Positions 15,999 through 25,695 of a DNA stretch of 64,000 bases are shown piece by piece. The stretch's first letter is position 1. Every line of letters starts with the position of its first letter. A model generated the notes under the pieces. The model did not search any database. It saw only the letters and a program-made list of their open reading frames with translations, and was not told the DNA's origin. The position numbers were made by a program, and so were the translations under genes. Source of the DNA: Pseudomonas sp. ICMP22404 (GTDB lineage: Bacteria > Pseudomonadota > Gammaproteobacteria > Pseudomonadales > Pseudomonadaceae). Where the stretch lies: the NCBI RefSeq assembly GCF_006227205.1, contig NZ_VCNG01000017.1:1-64000 (forward strand). Direction: 5' to 3'.

Positions 15999-17288
15999 TC
16001 AGGGCAACTCACGACTGGCATAGAACGCGCTCAGCACTTTCACCAGGTGCGCCAGGTCATGGCTGCCGCACAGTTCACGGATCGAATGCATGGCGAAGGT
16101 CGGCAGGCCGATGTCCACGGTGCGTACGCCCAACTGGCTGGCGGTGATCGGGCCGATGGTCGAGCCGCAACCCATGTCGCTGCGCACCACGAAGCTCTGC
16201 ACCGGCACTTCTTCGGCCATGCACAGATGGCGGAAGAACCCGGCGGTTTCGCTGTTGGTGGCGTAACGCTGGTTGCTGTTGACCTTGATGACCGGCCCGG
16301 CGTTGAGCTTGGGACCGTGGTTGGCGTCATGCTTGTCGGCGTAGTTGGGGTGCACGCCGTGGGCGTTGTCCGCAGAAACCAACAGAGATTTCTGAATGGT
16401 CCGTACGAACTCTTCCCCTTCAGGCAGCAGGCGACGCAGGGTCTGTTCCAGCATCGGGCCGTCGGCGCCACAGGCCGAGCAGGAGCCCACTTCCTCGTGA
16501 TCGTTGCACACCAGCACGCAGGTTTCTTCCGAGTCGGCGTTGAGCAAGGCTTGCAGGCCGGCGTAGCACGACAGCAGGTTGTCCAGACGCGCGCCGGCAA
16601 TGAAGTCGCCATGCAAGCCGATGATCGCCGCGCTCTGGGTGTCGTAGAAGCTCAGCTCGTAATCGAGCACCACGTCGGCGTTCAGGCCGTGTTCGCGGGC
16701 CAACTGGTCAGTGAGCACGGCACGGAAGTCGACGCGCTCGTCGCCGGCGAACTGGGCGAGGATTGGCGGCAGTTCGTTCTGCGGGTTGATGGCCCAGCCC
16801 TGGTTGGCTTCGCGATTGAGGTGGATGGCCAGGTTTGGAATCGTGGCAATGGGCGCCTTGAAATCGATCAGTTGGCTTTCGACCTTGCCGTCCCGGCGAA
16901 AGGTGACGCGTCCGGCCAGGGACAGGTCGCGGTCGAACCACGGCGCCAGCAGCGCGCCGCCGTACACTTCCACCCCCAGTTGCCAGAACCCGTGACGTTG
17001 CAGCTCAGGCTGGGGTTTGACCCGCAGGCAAGGGCTGTCGGTGTGGGCACCGACCAGGCGGATGCCGTCGTGCAGCGGCGCGTTGCGGCCCAGCTTGAAG
17101 GCAATGATCGAAGAGTCGTTGCGCGTGACGTAATAACGACCGTTGGCCTCGGTGGCCCAGGTCTCGCGTTCGTCGAGGCGCTGATAACCCGCCGCCTCCA
17201 GGCGTTGGGCAAGGCTGGCGGTGGCATGGAACGGGGTAGGGGAGGCCTTGAGGAAATCGATCAGGCCCTGGTTCAACTCTGCGCGCAT
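15999..17288 (-). CDS. apeB: M18-family aspartyl aminopeptidase ApeB
   Basis: A 429-aa cytosolic zinc aminopeptidase. Metal and catalytic motifs are [13 protein letters not shown] (His and Asp), NDHEEVGS (catalytic Glu and a metal Glu) and a late MHSIRE His. Length fits bacterial M18 enzymes, which remove N-terminal acidic residues. The gene appears monocistronic. REPs lie upstream and a perfect inverted repeat lies downstream. Confidence 0.95.
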   Translation of the reverse strand: MRAELNQGLIDFLKASPTPFHATASLAQRLEAAGYQRLDERETWATEANGRYYVTRNDSSIIAFKLGRNAPLHDGIRLVGAHTDSPCLRVKPQPELQRHGFWQLGVEVYGGALLAPWFDRDLSLAGRVTFRRDGKVESQLIDFKAPIATIPNLAIHLNREANQGWAINPQNELPPILAQFAGDERVDFRAVLTDQLAREHGLNADVVLDYELSFYDTQSAAIIGLHGDFIAGARLDNLLSCYAGLQALLNADSEETCVLVCNDHEEVGSCSACGADGPMLEQTLRRLLPEGEEFVRTIQKSLLVSADNAHGVHPNYADKHDANHGPKLNAGPVIKVNSNQRYATNSETAGFFRHLCMAEEVPVQSFVVRSDMGCGSTIGPITASQLGVRTVDIGLPTFAMHSIRELCGSHDLAHLVKVLSAFYASRELP

Positions 17289-17373
17289 AAATAGCTCCAG
17301 ACAGCAATGGGCGGAGTTTACCGTATTGGCTGTTGATAGGGAGAGGGTTGAAGTCTACGTTGGTTGTGCCGCC

Positions 17374-17470
17374 GTCATCGCGAGCAGGCTCGCTCCCACA
17401 GGGGATCTTCGTCGAACACAAACTCTGTGTTCAACGCCAATACCTGTGGGAGCGAGCCTGCTCGCGATGA
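17374..17470. repeat. REP pair between rluA and apeB
   Basis: Inverse-first arrangement: ATCGCGAGCAGGCTCGCTCC, then a spacer, then GGGAGCGAGCCTGCTCGCGA. It lies directly after the rluA stop. Confidence 0.9.
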
Positions 17471-17485
17471 GAGCACCGCAATCCT

Positions 17486-18121
17486 TCAGAACGGCGCCGG
17501 GCACTCGAAGCGCAGGCGCTCGCCGCTTTGCGGATGGGTGAAGCTGAGCATGCTGGCGTGCAGGCACAAGCGGGGCCAGGCGGCCAGGGCCTGTGGATGG
17601 GCATAGAGCCCGTCACCCAGCAGCGGATGGCCGATGGACAACATGTGCACACGCAACTGGTGCGAGCGCCCGGTGATGGGCGTCAGTTCGACCCGGCACC
17701 AATCGCCACAACGTTCCAGCACGCGCCAGAAAGTCAGGGCGTGCTTGCCGTGCTCATGGTCGACCACGTGACGAGGCTTGGTTGGCGGGTCGTAGCGCAG
17801 GGGCAGATCGATGCTACCGCTGTCCAGCTCCGGCTGACCCCAGCACAACGCGGTGTAGGCCTTTTCGGTTTCCCGGTCATGAAACTGCCGGGACAGTTCG
17901 CGATGGGTGTCCGGATCCCGGGCCAGCAGGATGATGCCGGACGTTTCCCAGTCCAATCGGTGCACGATTCGTGCTTCCGGGTAACCGTTTTCCTGCAGGC
18001 GGGTGATCAGGCAGTCCTTGTTGTCGTCGGCCCGGCCGGGCACCGACAGCAGCAGGGTCGGCTTGTCGACCACCAGGACGGCGGCGTCCTGATGAATGAT
18101 GCGGATGTTGGAAAGGGGCAT
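17486..18121 (-). CDS. rluA: RluA-family pseudouridine synthase
   Basis: A 211-aa synthase; the ATG at 18121 (MPLSNIRI) is chosen over an upstream TTG. The catalytic motif is HRLDWETSG with the essential Asp. RluA isomerises U746 of 23S rRNA and U32 of several tRNAs. Length and the absence of an S4 domain fit RluA rather than RluC or RluD. It lies downstream of minE on the same strand, separated by a REP pair, an order I recall from P. aeruginosa. Confidence 0.92.
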   Translation of the reverse strand: MPLSNIRIIHQDAAVLVVDKPTLLLSVPGRADDNKDCLITRLQENGYPEARIVHRLDWETSGIILLARDPDTHRELSRQFHDRETEKAYTALCWGQPELDSGSIDLPLRYDPPTKPRHVVDHEHGKHALTFWRVLERCGDWCRVELTPITGRSHQLRVHMLSIGHPLLGDGLYAHPQALAAWPRLCLHASMLSFTHPQSGERLRFECPAPF

Positions 18122-18171
18122 TGAAAACAGTCTCGGTACAAACGCCAACGGCGGCTCGGATCCATTCCCTG

Positions 18172-18261
18172 TGTGGGAGCGAGCCTGCTCGCGATTGCGG
18201 TGGTCCAGCTTGCATTGAAGCTGAAAGGTCCACCGTCATCGCGAGCAGGCTCGCTCCCACA
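18172..18261. repeat. REP pair between minE and rluA
   Basis: TGTGGGAGCGAGCCTGCTCG and its inverse ending GCTCCCAC, 90 bp in all. It would separate the min transcript from rluA. Confidence 0.9.
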
Positions 18262-18301
18262 TAGGTTCAGGCCCGAGCCGCCGTGGCTCCAGCTGGATCG
18301 A

Positions 18302-18556
18302 TCAGCGATCCGGCAGGGTGATATTGAGTTCCAGAATCGAGCAGCTACCCTGGCTTTCCAGTGCGACATGCACGTCATCGTTGCCGATGTTGACGTACTT
18401 GCGGATCACTTCGACCAGTTCCTTCTGCAAGGAGGGCAGGTAGTCCGGGGTGCTGCGTTGGCCGCGTTCGTGCGCCACGATGATCTGTAGACGCTCTTTC
18501 GCGACCGAGGCGGTACTGGGCTTTTTGTTGGCACGAAAGAAGTCAAAAAGGTTCAT
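18302..18556 (-). CDS. minE: Cell-division topological specificity factor MinE
   Basis: An 84-aa protein. The N-terminal [20 protein letters not shown] is the MinD-binding/membrane region, followed by the topological specificity domain ([12 protein letters not shown]...). The ATG shares one base with the minD stop (TAATG), so expression is coupled. MinE stimulates MinD ATPase and drives the pole-to-pole wave that keeps MinC from mid-cell. Confidence 0.97.
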   Translation of the reverse strand: MNLFDFFRANKKPSTASVAKERLQIIVAHERGQRSTPDYLPSLQKELVEVIRKYVNIGNDDVHVALESQGSCSILELNITLPDR

Positions 18557-19368
18557 TACCTACCTCCAAACAGGCGCTCGAAGAATCCCTTCTTCTCGAC
18601 GTTGAGGAACCGGTGTTCCAGGTCTTTGCCCAGCAGACGGTCAACGGTATCGCTGTAGGCCTGGCCGGCGTCGCTCTGGTCGTCGAGGATCACCGGAACG
18701 CCCTGGTTGGAGGCCTTGAGCACCGCCTGGGATTCCGGGATCACGCCGAGCAGGCGTACCGCGAGGATTTCCTTGACGTCTTCGACACCGAGCATTTCGC
18801 CCTTTTCCACGCGCTCCGGGTGGTAGCGGGTGATCAACAGGTGTTCCTTGATCGGCTCCTCGCCCTTCTCGGCGCGACGGGATTTGCTCGCCAGCAGGCC
18901 CAGCATGCGGTCGGAGTCACGTACCGAGGACACTTCCGGGTTGGTCACGACAATCGCTTCGTCAGCGAAGTACATCGCCAGGTGGGCACCTTTTTCGATA
19001 CCGGCCGGGGAGTCGCAGACCACGAACTCGAACTGTTCCTTGAGCTCCATCAGGACTTTTTCCACGCCTTCCTGGGTCAGCGCGTCTTTGTCGCGGGTCT
19101 GGCTGGCGGCCAGGACGTAGAGGTTCTCAAGGCGCTTGTCCTTGATCAGGGCCTGTTGCAGGTTCGCTTCGCCATTGACGACGTTGACGAAGTCATAGAC
19201 CACGCGCCGCTCGCAACCCATGATCAGGTCGAGGTTACGCAGGCCGACGTCGAAGTCGACGATGACAGTCTTGTGGCCGCGCAACGCGAGACCGGTACCG
19301 ATAGCGGCGCTGGTGGTGGTCTTACCCACACCACCCTTGCCGGATGTAACCACGAGAATCTTGGCCAA
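18556..19368 (-). CDS. minD: Septum-site-determining ATPase MinD
   Basis: A 270-aa ParA/MinD ATPase with the deviant Walker A KGGVGKTT near the N-terminus and a C-terminal amphipathic membrane-targeting helix ([13 protein letters not shown]). The start codon is TTG: no in-frame ATG lies nearby, and AGGGGTGA is placed correctly upstream. MinD recruits MinC to the membrane and is displaced by MinE. It lies 201 bp after minC, a longer gap than is usual in min operons; a palindrome sits in that gap. Confidence 0.97.
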   Translation of the reverse strand: MAKILVVTSGKGGVGKTTTSAAIGTGLALRGHKTVIVDFDVGLRNLDLIMGCERRVVYDFVNVVNGEANLQQALIKDKRLENLYVLAASQTRDKDALTQEGVEKVLMELKEQFEFVVCDSPAGIEKGAHLAMYFADEAIVVTNPEVSSVRDSDRMLGLLASKSRRAEKGEEPIKEHLLITRYHPERVEKGEMLGVEDVKEILAVRLLGVIPESQAVLKASNQGVPVILDDQSDAGQAYSDTVDRLLGKDLEHRFLNVEKKGFFERLFGGR

Positions 19369-19472
19369 GGTGTTTCACCCCTAAGGAAAAAGGACTTTGT
19401 CAGTCCCTGAAAAACATCTCTTGAAAACTGCTGCAATTGGACAGGCTTGGCTGGAATAGGGTGCTGGGCCGG

Positions 19473-19489
19473 GTTTACCTCCGGTAAAC
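19473..19489. promoter_or_regulatory. Palindrome GTTTACC-N3-GGTAAAC in the minC-minD gap
   Basis: A perfect 7-bp inverted repeat with a 3-bp centre lies 105 bp upstream of the minD start. It could be a protein-binding site or an RNA hairpin. No T run follows on either side, so it is not a terminator. Confidence 0.45.
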
Positions 19490-19569
19490 GCTGCCTGATC
19501 CTTTTTCCTACGTCGTTTTAGCCGTTTTCGCTACGTTTTAGAGATGCTTGGAAAATGCGGCAGTATCCG

Positions 19570-20307
19570 TTAAAGCCGAATGATGTTCAACACGTCGCCC
19601 GACAGGCTGACCTGGACGCCAGCCCCCCACAGCGGGTCGCGGCGTAAATCCTCGGAAACCTTGTACTGCCCGGCGATGGAGAGCAGTTCAGCGCTCAATT
19701 GCTGACAGAAGATCCTGGCTTTCGTATCGCCCTTGACGCCGGCTAGCGCGCGGCCGCGCATCGGACCGTATACATGGATGTTGCCATCGGCCAGAAGTTC
19801 CGCCCCCGGGCTGACCGAGGACACTACTACCAGATCGCCACCCTGGGCATAAATCTGCTGTCCGCCGCGCACGGGCGAGGTAATCACGCGGGTCGGCTTG
19901 ATCTCGGGCTGCGGTGGTTTTTCCGGTTTCTTTATCGCTTCGGCCGGCGCCGGCTCCAGCAAGCGCTCCCGGGCGCCGGATGGTGGTAGCACCGGAATGT
20001 CCACGGCGATGGCGGCGGCGATGTCCTCGATGCGGCTGGCACGGATAGCCAGGGTGCGCAGGCCGTGCTGGCGGCAAACGCGCATCAGCCCCGGCAGATC
20101 CACCGAGCCTTCGGTGGCTGGCAGCTTGTCCAGGGCCAGCACCAGCGGGGCATTGCTGAAGAAATTCGGCGCTTGGGCGACTTTGGCCGCGAGCTGCCGG
20201 TCAAGGCCCTCCAAGTCGTTACGGGCCAGCTCCAGCACCGTAATGGCGAGCATGCTGCCCTTCAGCTGGAACACGGGATCTTGGTCTAGCGGTTCGGTTT
20301 GGCTCAT
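19570..20307 (-). CDS. minC: Septum-site-determining protein MinC
   Basis: A 245-aa FtsZ-assembly inhibitor; I chose the ATG at 20307 ([10 protein letters not shown]) over an upstream GTG. The N-terminal domain (~10-110) acts on FtsZ. A Pro-rich linker (~125-145) leads to the C-terminal beta-helix domain ([20 protein letters not shown], then [14 protein letters not shown]), which binds MinD. It is divergent from lpxL. Confidence 0.96.
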   Translation of the reverse strand: MSQTEPLDQDPVFQLKGSMLAITVLELARNDLEGLDRQLAAKVAQAPNFFSNAPLVLALDKLPATEGSVDLPGLMRVCRQHGLRTLAIRASRIEDIAAAIAVDIPVLPPSGARERLLEPAPAEAIKKPEKPPQPEIKPTRVITSPVRGGQQIYAQGGDLVVVSSVSPGAELLADGNIHVYGPMRGRALAGVKGDTKARIFCQQLSAELLSIAGQYKVSEDLRRDPLWGAGVQVSLSGDVLNIIRL

Positions 20308-20425
20308 GGTCGGCGTACAACGGCTTGTCACTAAAAGTGCCGAGACTTATAACGAGATCGTCCGCGAGCCGCAAGCCGGGTCGAACGATGTAGAATGCGC
20401 GGCCCATGTCTTTATGGAAGCTGTA

Positions 20426-21358
20426 ATGGATCGCCCGCGTTTTCGAAGTGCCTTTTTTCACCCGCGTTTCTGGCTGCTATGGTGCGGCCTGGGGCTGTTG
20501 TGGCTGATCGTTCAGTTGCCTTACCCGTTGCTGTTGCGGGTCGGTCGTGTCCTGGGGGCGCTGATGTACCGGGTGGCCGGCGACCGACGGCGCATCGCCA
20601 GGCGCAACCTGGAGCTGTGTTTTCCACAAAAATCCGCGGCTGAACGCAAGCGTCTGCTCAAGGAAAACTTTGCTTCCACCGGTATCGCCTTCTTCGAAAT
20701 GGCCATGAGCTGGTGGTGGTCGCGTTCGCGGCTGGCCAAGCTGGCTCATGTGGAAGGGCTGGAACATCTCAAGCAGGCCCAGCGCGAGGGCAAGGGCGTG
20801 ATCCTGATGGCCCTGCATTTCACTACGCTGGAAATCGGCGCGGCCTTGCTCGGTCAGCAGCACACCATTGACGGCATGTACCGTGAGCACAAGAATCCGC
20901 TGTTCGACTACATCCAGCGCCGGGGCCGTGAACGGCACAACCTCGACTCCCTGGCGGTGGAGCGTGAAGATGTACGTGGCATGCTCAAGTTGCTGCGTGC
21001 CGGCCGGGCGATCTGGTATGCACCGGATCAGGATTACGGCGCCAAGCAAAGCGTGTTCGTGCCATTGTTCGGCATCCAGGCGGCGACGGTGACCGCTACC
21101 AGCAAGTTCGCCCGTCTCGGCAAGGCGTTGGTGGTGCCGTTCGTCCAGGAGCGCCTGGCCGATGGCAGCGGCTATCGCCTGGTGATCCAGGCGCCGTTGG
21201 AGGATTTTCCGGGTGAGACCGAGGAAGCCGATTGCATCCGCATCAATCAGTGGGTGGAGCAGTCGGTGAGCGACTGCCCCGAGCAATACCTCTGGGCCCA
21301 CCGGCGCTTCAAGAGTCGCCCACCGGGCGAGCCGAAGCTGTACGACAAGCGCGGTTGA
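20426..21358 (+). CDS. lpxL: Lipid A biosynthesis lauroyl acyltransferase
   Basis: A 310-aa inner-membrane acyltransferase. The frame is open far upstream, but the ATG at 20426 (MDRPRFRS) has GGAAG five bases ahead. An N-terminal membrane anchor (WLLWCGLGLLWLIVQLPYPLL) precedes the catalytic HX4E motif (HFTTLE). The RRG and DQDYG regions are typical of LpxL/LpxM. It adds a secondary acyl chain to lipid A. In-frame ATG 20414 is the alternative start. Confidence 0.93.
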   Translation: MDRPRFRSAFFHPRFWLLWCGLGLLWLIVQLPYPLLLRVGRVLGALMYRVAGDRRRIARRNLELCFPQKSAAERKRLLKENFASTGIAFFEMAMSWWWSRSRLAKLAHVEGLEHLKQAQREGKGVILMALHFTTLEIGAALLGQQHTIDGMYREHKNPLFDYIQRRGRERHNLDSLAVEREDVRGMLKLLRAGRAIWYAPDQDYGAKQSVFVPLFGIQAATVTATSKFARLGKALVVPFVQERLADGSGYRLVIQAPLEDFPGETEEADCIRINQWVEQSVSDCPEQYLWAHRRFKSRPPGEPKLYDKRG

Positions 21359-21394
21359 GCCAGTAGTTTCCATCCATGAGCACGGAGTGTTGCG

Positions 21395-22555
21395 ATGATC
21401 CCAGCTGAACCGGTGACAGGTTTGATTCTTTCCGGCGGCGGGGCTCGGGCGGCGTATCAGGTGGGGGTGTTGGCGGCGATTGCCGAATTGTTGCCGGACG
21501 AGGCGCAGAACCCGTTTCAGGTGATCGTAGGAACCTCGGCCGGGGCGATCAATGCGGTCAGTCTGGCGAGCGGGGCGATGCACTTCAAGACGGCCATCGA
21601 GCGCTTGACCGCGTTCTGGCAGGCGGTGCGAAGCCATCAGGTCATGCGCAGCGACTGGTGGGGGGTCATTGCCCAGGCGAGACGTTTCCTTGGCCATAGC
21701 CTGCTGGGCCTGGGCGCCAGGTTGCCGGTGGCGCTGATCGACAGCTCCCCGCTGCGTGAGTTGCTTGAGGCACAGTTCCAGGCTTCGGGTATCGAGCAGG
21801 CCATCGCAGAGCACCAATTGCGCGCAGTGGCGGTGACTGCGTTCGGTTATGAGTCCGGCCAGGCCGTGACGTTCTACCAGGGGCGCGGGACCATTGACGC
21901 CTGGTTGCGGCACCGTCGGATCGGCGTGCCGACCGTGCTGTCGGTCGAGCATCTGATGGCCAGTTCGGCGATTCCCCTGCTGTTCGCGCCGGTCAAGATC
22001 GGCCCGCAGTATTTCGGCGACGGTGCGGTGCGCCAATCGGCGCCCATCAGCCCGGCGTTACACCTGGGTGCGAACCGGGTGCTGGTCATCGGCGTCAGCG
22101 GCAACCCCCGTGGACCCGCTGCGGTGGAGCCGGTGGCGCGCAGCTATACCGGTCTGCAACCGACCCTGGCGCAGATCGGCGGGCACTTGCTCAACAGTAC
22201 CTTCATCGACAGTCTGGAAAGCGATATCGAGTTGCTTCAGCGTCTGAACGGGTTCAGTCATTTGCTGCCCGATGACGTGCCGGCCCACTCCCTGGGCGCG
22301 GCGCCGGTGGAGGTGCTGGTGATTTCGCCGAGCCAACCGATTGATGAAATTGCCGCCCGCCATCGCCAGGAACTGCCCCGTGCGCTGCGGTTATTCCTGC
22401 GCGGGCCGGGCGCGACGAAGACCAGCGGCGCCAGTGTGTTGAGCTATCTGCTGTTCGAGTCGGGGTATTGCAACGAACTGATCGAGCTGGGTCGCCAGGA
22501 TGCGCTGGCCCAGCGCGATGAGCTGAGTCGGTTCCTGGGATTGGCCCGAGGGTGA
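21395..22555 (+). CDS. Patatin-like phospholipase
   Basis: A 386-aa protein with the full patatin signature: the oxyanion-hole motif SGGGARAAYQVG near residue 13, the nucleophile elbow GTSAG and the catalytic Asp in FGDGAVRQ. No signal peptide is evident, so it is likely a cytosolic or inner-membrane lipid hydrolase. It begins 36 bp after lpxL on the same strand and is probably cotranscribed, which points to envelope lipid turnover. GGAG is eight bases before the ATG. Confidence 0.93.
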   Translation: MIPAEPVTGLILSGGGARAAYQVGVLAAIAELLPDEAQNPFQVIVGTSAGAINAVSLASGAMHFKTAIERLTAFWQAVRSHQVMRSDWWGVIAQARRFLGHSLLGLGARLPVALIDSSPLRELLEAQFQASGIEQAIAEHQLRAVAVTAFGYESGQAVTFYQGRGTIDAWLRHRRIGVPTVLSVEHLMASSAIPLLFAPVKIGPQYFGDGAVRQSAPISPALHLGANRVLVIGVSGNPRGPAAVEPVARSYTGLQPTLAQIGGHLLNSTFIDSLESDIELLQRLNGFSHLLPDDVPAHSLGAAPVEVLVISPSQPIDEIAARHRQELPRALRLFLRGPGATKTSGASVLSYLLFESGYCNELIELGRQDALAQRDELSRFLGLARG

Positions 22556-22571
22556 TGCAAGCCGACCCGGC

Positions 22572-22733
22572 GCCATCGCGAGCAGGCTCGCTCCCACAAG
22601 GGATCTATGGTGAACGCGAAATCTCAACCACCCATAACCCCGTGGGAGCCGAGCTTGCTCGCGATGACGGCGGTACATCCAGCACTTACTTGGCCTGATC
22701 CATCGCTATCGCGAGCAAGCTCAGCTTCCACAA
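22572..22733. repeat. REP cluster (three copies)
   Basis: An inverse copy at ~22573-22599, a direct copy at 22641-22666 and another inverse, degenerate copy (CAGCTTCCACAAG) ending near 22733. It fills the gap between the convergent patatin and porin genes. Confidence 0.88.
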
Positions 22734-22766
22734 GAATCTCTGTGTATCCAGGATCAAGGTGGGTAA

Positions 22767-23552
22767 TCAGAAGTGATACTTCAGCAAGAAGCTCGTATTG
22801 CTCTGGTTGGTCTTGAACCCTTCGCTGTCTTCGATCCCGTATTTGTTCTTCCAGTAGTCATATTCCACACCCACGTACAGCTGCTTGGCACCCAGGTTCA
22901 TGGCTTTGCCCAGGTCATATTTGATTTGCGGGTTGATGTGCAGGTTGGCGTGGGAGGTGCCTTTGGCGTTGCTGTCGTTGTCCACCACCCAGTCGATGAA
23001 ACCGTCGATCAGGATGTCGGACGAGCCCACGGGAATCGTGTACGCCCAAACCGGGGTGATCTGCCAGACGTTGTCGCCGGCGCGTGGGCCTTCGGTCTGG
23101 CGGTTGTAGAAGTTCAGCTGGAAGTAATCGAAGCCGGGAATCGCCAGGTCGAAGCCCGGGCCGATCAAGTAGGACTCGTTGTCGCCTTCACCGAACTCAT
23201 AGGTCATGGCCAGCAGCACGTCCTTGATTGGGCCCACTTCCAGTTTCTGGTCGAAAATCTTGCCGAACGACAAACGCGGGCTGAACTCGCCATAGTAGGT
23301 GTTCGGTCCCGACTGGCCGTCCTCCTTGCCGTTGTAGAAGATCCGGTCGAGGAAAAAGAAGTTGTCGCCATATTTCCAGGCATCGGCGTGTTCGAATGTC
23401 ACCGTCTGCTGGATGCGCGGGTTGACCTGGAAGTCCTTGCCGTACAGGTAAGTCAGGCTGTTGTTCTGCCATTGGAACAGATCGTCGGCCATGGCTTGGC
23501 CGCCGGCCAGCAAGGATCCTGCGAGTATCAGGCTGGTGCGCGTGCGTTTCAT
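22767..23552 (-). CDS. Tsx/OmpK-like nucleoside-specific outer-membrane channel
   Basis: A 261-aa outer-membrane beta-barrel. The start is the ATG at 23552 (MKRTRTS), with GGGAG about eight bases upstream. The signal peptide is cleaved after AMA. The mature chain has alternating aromatic beta-strands (FQWQNNSLTYLYGKDFQV) and a terminal Phe (LLKYHF), the outer-membrane sorting signal. OmpK/Tsx relatives admit nucleosides. Its position next to the urate genes suggests purine or urate uptake. Confidence 0.85.
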   Translation of the reverse strand: MKRTRTSLILAGSLLAGGQAMADDLFQWQNNSLTYLYGKDFQVNPRIQQTVTFEHADAWKYGDNFFFLDRIFYNGKEDGQSGPNTYYGEFSPRLSFGKIFDQKLEVGPIKDVLLAMTYEFGEGDNESYLIGPGFDLAIPGFDYFQLNFYNRQTEGPRAGDNVWQITPVWAYTIPVGSSDILIDGFIDWVVDNDSNAKGTSHANLHINPQIKYDLGKAMNLGAKQLYVGVEYDYWKNKYGIEDSEGFKTNQSNTSFLLKYHF

Positions 23553-23743
23553 TCGGTTTGCTCCCAAGGTAGGTGGTACCGCTTTTTTTTGTCAGCGCTC
23601 TGGTGTGGCGCTTTTTTCTCCAGATAAAACATCCGTTCGGTCAGGTTTTTGCTTGTGGCAAATACGGGTGGTCGAGCCTGGAGAGATTCCCGGAAGGCTC
23701 GTTCAACTGTCTGGGGCTCTGCGTGTCGAGATGCAGGGAGTGG

Positions 23744-23769
23744 CTGACAGGCGAGCGGTCGCCTGTCAG
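23744..23769. other. Strong 11-bp hairpin downstream of puuD
   Basis: CTGACAGGCGA and its exact inverse are separated by GCGG. It lies 45 bp past the puuD stop. No T run follows, so it may protect the 3' end or act with Rho rather than be an intrinsic terminator. The rest of 23553-23813 shows no gene. Confidence 0.6.
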
Positions 23770-23813
23770 CGGGTAGTGTGCGTAACGGGTTCAATCAGAC
23801 CGGTCAGGGTCAC

Positions 23814-25115
23814 TCAGTTGGTCTGCGCGCCTTGGGTGATCCATGCGCCGATCAGGTCCCGTTCCTGCTGGGTCATCTGGGTGATGTTGCCCAGGGGCAT
23901 GATCTGGGTGGCCACGGCCTGGGCCTGGATACGCGCGGCCTGTTGCTGGATCTGCTGTGGCGTATCGAACATCACCCCGGCCGGCGCCGCACTGAACAGC
24001 GGACTGGTGGGCTTGGCCGAATGGCAGACCGAGCAGCGTTCCTGAATCACGCTGTGCACCTTCTCGAACGAAGGACCCTGGGCATTGGCGGCCTGGGCAG
24101 GTGCTGCGGCAGGCTGTGCCGGCGCGGCTTGCGGCTTGGCGCCACCGCCCACTGCGGTTTCCGGCAGCGGTTGGTACTCGATGGCGGCGGGAGCCTTGGC
24201 CACGTCCGGGGCGGTGGACACGGGCTTGGGCCCGGTGACATACGCCAGGCAGATCATTGCCAGGGCGCCGACCGGCAGCGTCCAGGCAAACCGGTTGCTG
24301 TCGTGGCGGGTGTTGAAGTAATGACGCACCAACACCGCCGCCACTGCGATCCCGGCGAGGATCAGCCAGTTGTATTGGCTGCCGTAGGTGCTCGGGAAGT
24401 GGTTGCTGATCATGATGAACAGCACGGGCAGGGTGAAGTAGTTGTTGTGGCGCGAGCGCAGCAAGCCCTTGGCCGGCAACGCCGGATCGGGTGTGCGGTT
24501 CTCGGCGATGGCGGCGACCAGCGCACGCTGTGCCGGCATGATGATGCGGAACACGTTGCCGACCATGATTGTGCCGATGACCGCCCCGACATGCAGGTAG
24601 GCACCGCGACCGCTGAATACCTTGCTGAACCCGTAGGCTGCGGCAATCAGCAGGACGAACAGGATCGCGCCGAGCAGGGCAGGGCGCTTGCCCAGGGCCG
24701 AGTCGCAGAGAAAGGAATAGACGAACCAGCCGACGAACAACGAACCGATGCCCAGGGCGACGCCTTCGGGCCCGCTCAAACTGCTACCGGGAGCCAGCAG
24801 GTAGATAGTCGGGTTCCAGTAGAACACCACGCACAGCAGCGCGATACCCGACATCCAGGTGAAATAGGCTTCCCACTTGAACCAGTGCAGGTTGTCCGGC
24901 ATGGATGGCGGGGCGAGCTTGTATTTTTCCAGGTGGTAGATACCGCCACCGTGGATGGCCCACAGGTCACCGGCCAGGCCGCTCCTGGGGTTGACGCGAT
25001 TGAGGTTGTTTTCCAGCCAGACGAAATAGAACGACGCGCCGATCCAGGCCACGCCAGTGATCATATGAACCCAGCGGATGCTCAGGTTCAGCCATTCCAG
25101 CAAATGTGCTTCCAC
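23814..25115 (-). CDS. puuD: Membrane urate hydroxylase PuuD with cytochrome c domain
   Basis: A 433-aa protein with about eight hydrophobic segments in its first ~300 residues. A Pro/Ala-rich linker (~310-345) leads to a C-terminal c-type cytochrome domain: CSVCH at 361-365 with probable axial Met in MPLGN (~406). The family oxidises urate to 5-hydroxyisourate and passes electrons to the respiratory chain instead of making peroxide. The start is a GTG at 25115 with AGAGG eight bases upstream. It lies at the 3' end of the purine-catabolic run. Confidence 0.94.
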   Translation of the reverse strand: MEAHLLEWLNLSIRWVHMITGVAWIGASFYFVWLENNLNRVNPRSGLAGDLWAIHGGGIYHLEKYKLAPPSMPDNLHWFKWEAYFTWMSGIALLCVVFYWNPTIYLLAPGSSLSGPEGVALGIGSLFVGWFVYSFLCDSALGKRPALLGAILFVLLIAAAYGFSKVFSGRGAYLHVGAVIGTIMVGNVFRIIMPAQRALVAAIAENRTPDPALPAKGLLRSRHNNYFTLPVLFIMISNHFPSTYGSQYNWLILAGIAVAAVLVRHYFNTRHDSNRFAWTLPVGALAMICLAYVTGPKPVSTAPDVAKAPAAIEYQPLPETAVGGGAKPQAAPAQPAAAPAQAANAQGPSFEKVHSVIQERCSVCHSAKPTSPLFSAAPAGVMFDTPQQIQQQAARIQAQAVATQIMPLGNITQMTQQERDLIGAWITQGAQTN

Positions 25116-25167
25116 AGTCGTTACCTCTCGCCCGTCACGCTTGTTCTCGCGTGATCGGACGCTTCTC

Positions 25168-25671
25168 TTATTGGTGGGGGTCGAGGATCAAACACTCATC
25201 CTCTTCGAAGAAATGCTCATCGCAGTTATTGCCTGTGCCACTGCGATCAACCACCAGGAAGTCATCCCGCTTTTCGATCGTCAGCACCGGGTGGTGCCAG
25301 ACGCCGCGATGGTAATTGATGCCCTGCCTGCCGTTGGTGACGAAGGCGCGGACCAAGCCTGATACAGGTGCATCGCCAAGTGGCGCGACCACGATCAGAA
25401 AGGGGTTGCCGAGCAGCGGAATGAACGCCTGGCTGCCCAGCGGATGGCGCTCCAGCATGCGCACGGTCAACGGCATGTCCAGCGCGTCGGCGCGGAAGAT
25501 GCTGATGATCGCCTTGTCGTCCGGCGTGGCGGTTTCAACCGTCGCCAGGCGATGGAAGCGCATGGTCGAACCGTTATTGATCATGAAGTGATCGCTGCCG
25601 TCGGTTTCGATCACGTCACCGAAGGGGGCGAAGGCTTCTTTGGTCAAGGGTTCGATCTTGAGTGTGCGCAT
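25168..25671 (-). CDS. allA: Ureidoglycolate lyase AllA
   Basis: A 167-aa enzyme splitting ureidoglycolate into glyoxylate and urea, the last step of the pathway here. Typical segments are PLTKEAFAPFGDVIE at the N-terminus and NYHRGVWHHPVL, with the cupin metal-site histidines, in the middle. It lies between alc and puuD, separated from alc by a palindromic repeat block. Confidence 0.94.
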   Translation of the reverse strand: MRTLKIEPLTKEAFAPFGDVIETDGSDHFMINNGSTMRFHRLATVETATPDDKAIISIFRADALDMPLTVRMLERHPLGSQAFIPLLGNPFLIVVAPLGDAPVSGLVRAFVTNGRQGINYHRGVWHHPVLTIEKRDDFLVVDRSGTGNNCDEHFFEEDECLILDPHQ

Positions 25672-25695
25672 GCTGGTCTTCTTAATCTCTTGATT

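Noticed and set aside
16047-17294. A 415-codon plus-strand frame opposite apeB
   Set aside because: Antisense shadow of a known aminopeptidase, without a recognisable domain or start signal.
20477-22036. A 519-codon minus-strand frame across lpxL and the patatin gene
   Set aside because: It runs antisense through two confidently identified genes and their gap; composition is that of a shadow frame.
23594-23616. AGCGC...GGCGCT hairpin followed by T6 on the plus strand
   Set aside because: It has the form of a terminator, but no plus-strand gene ends there; genes on both sides run on the minus strand.
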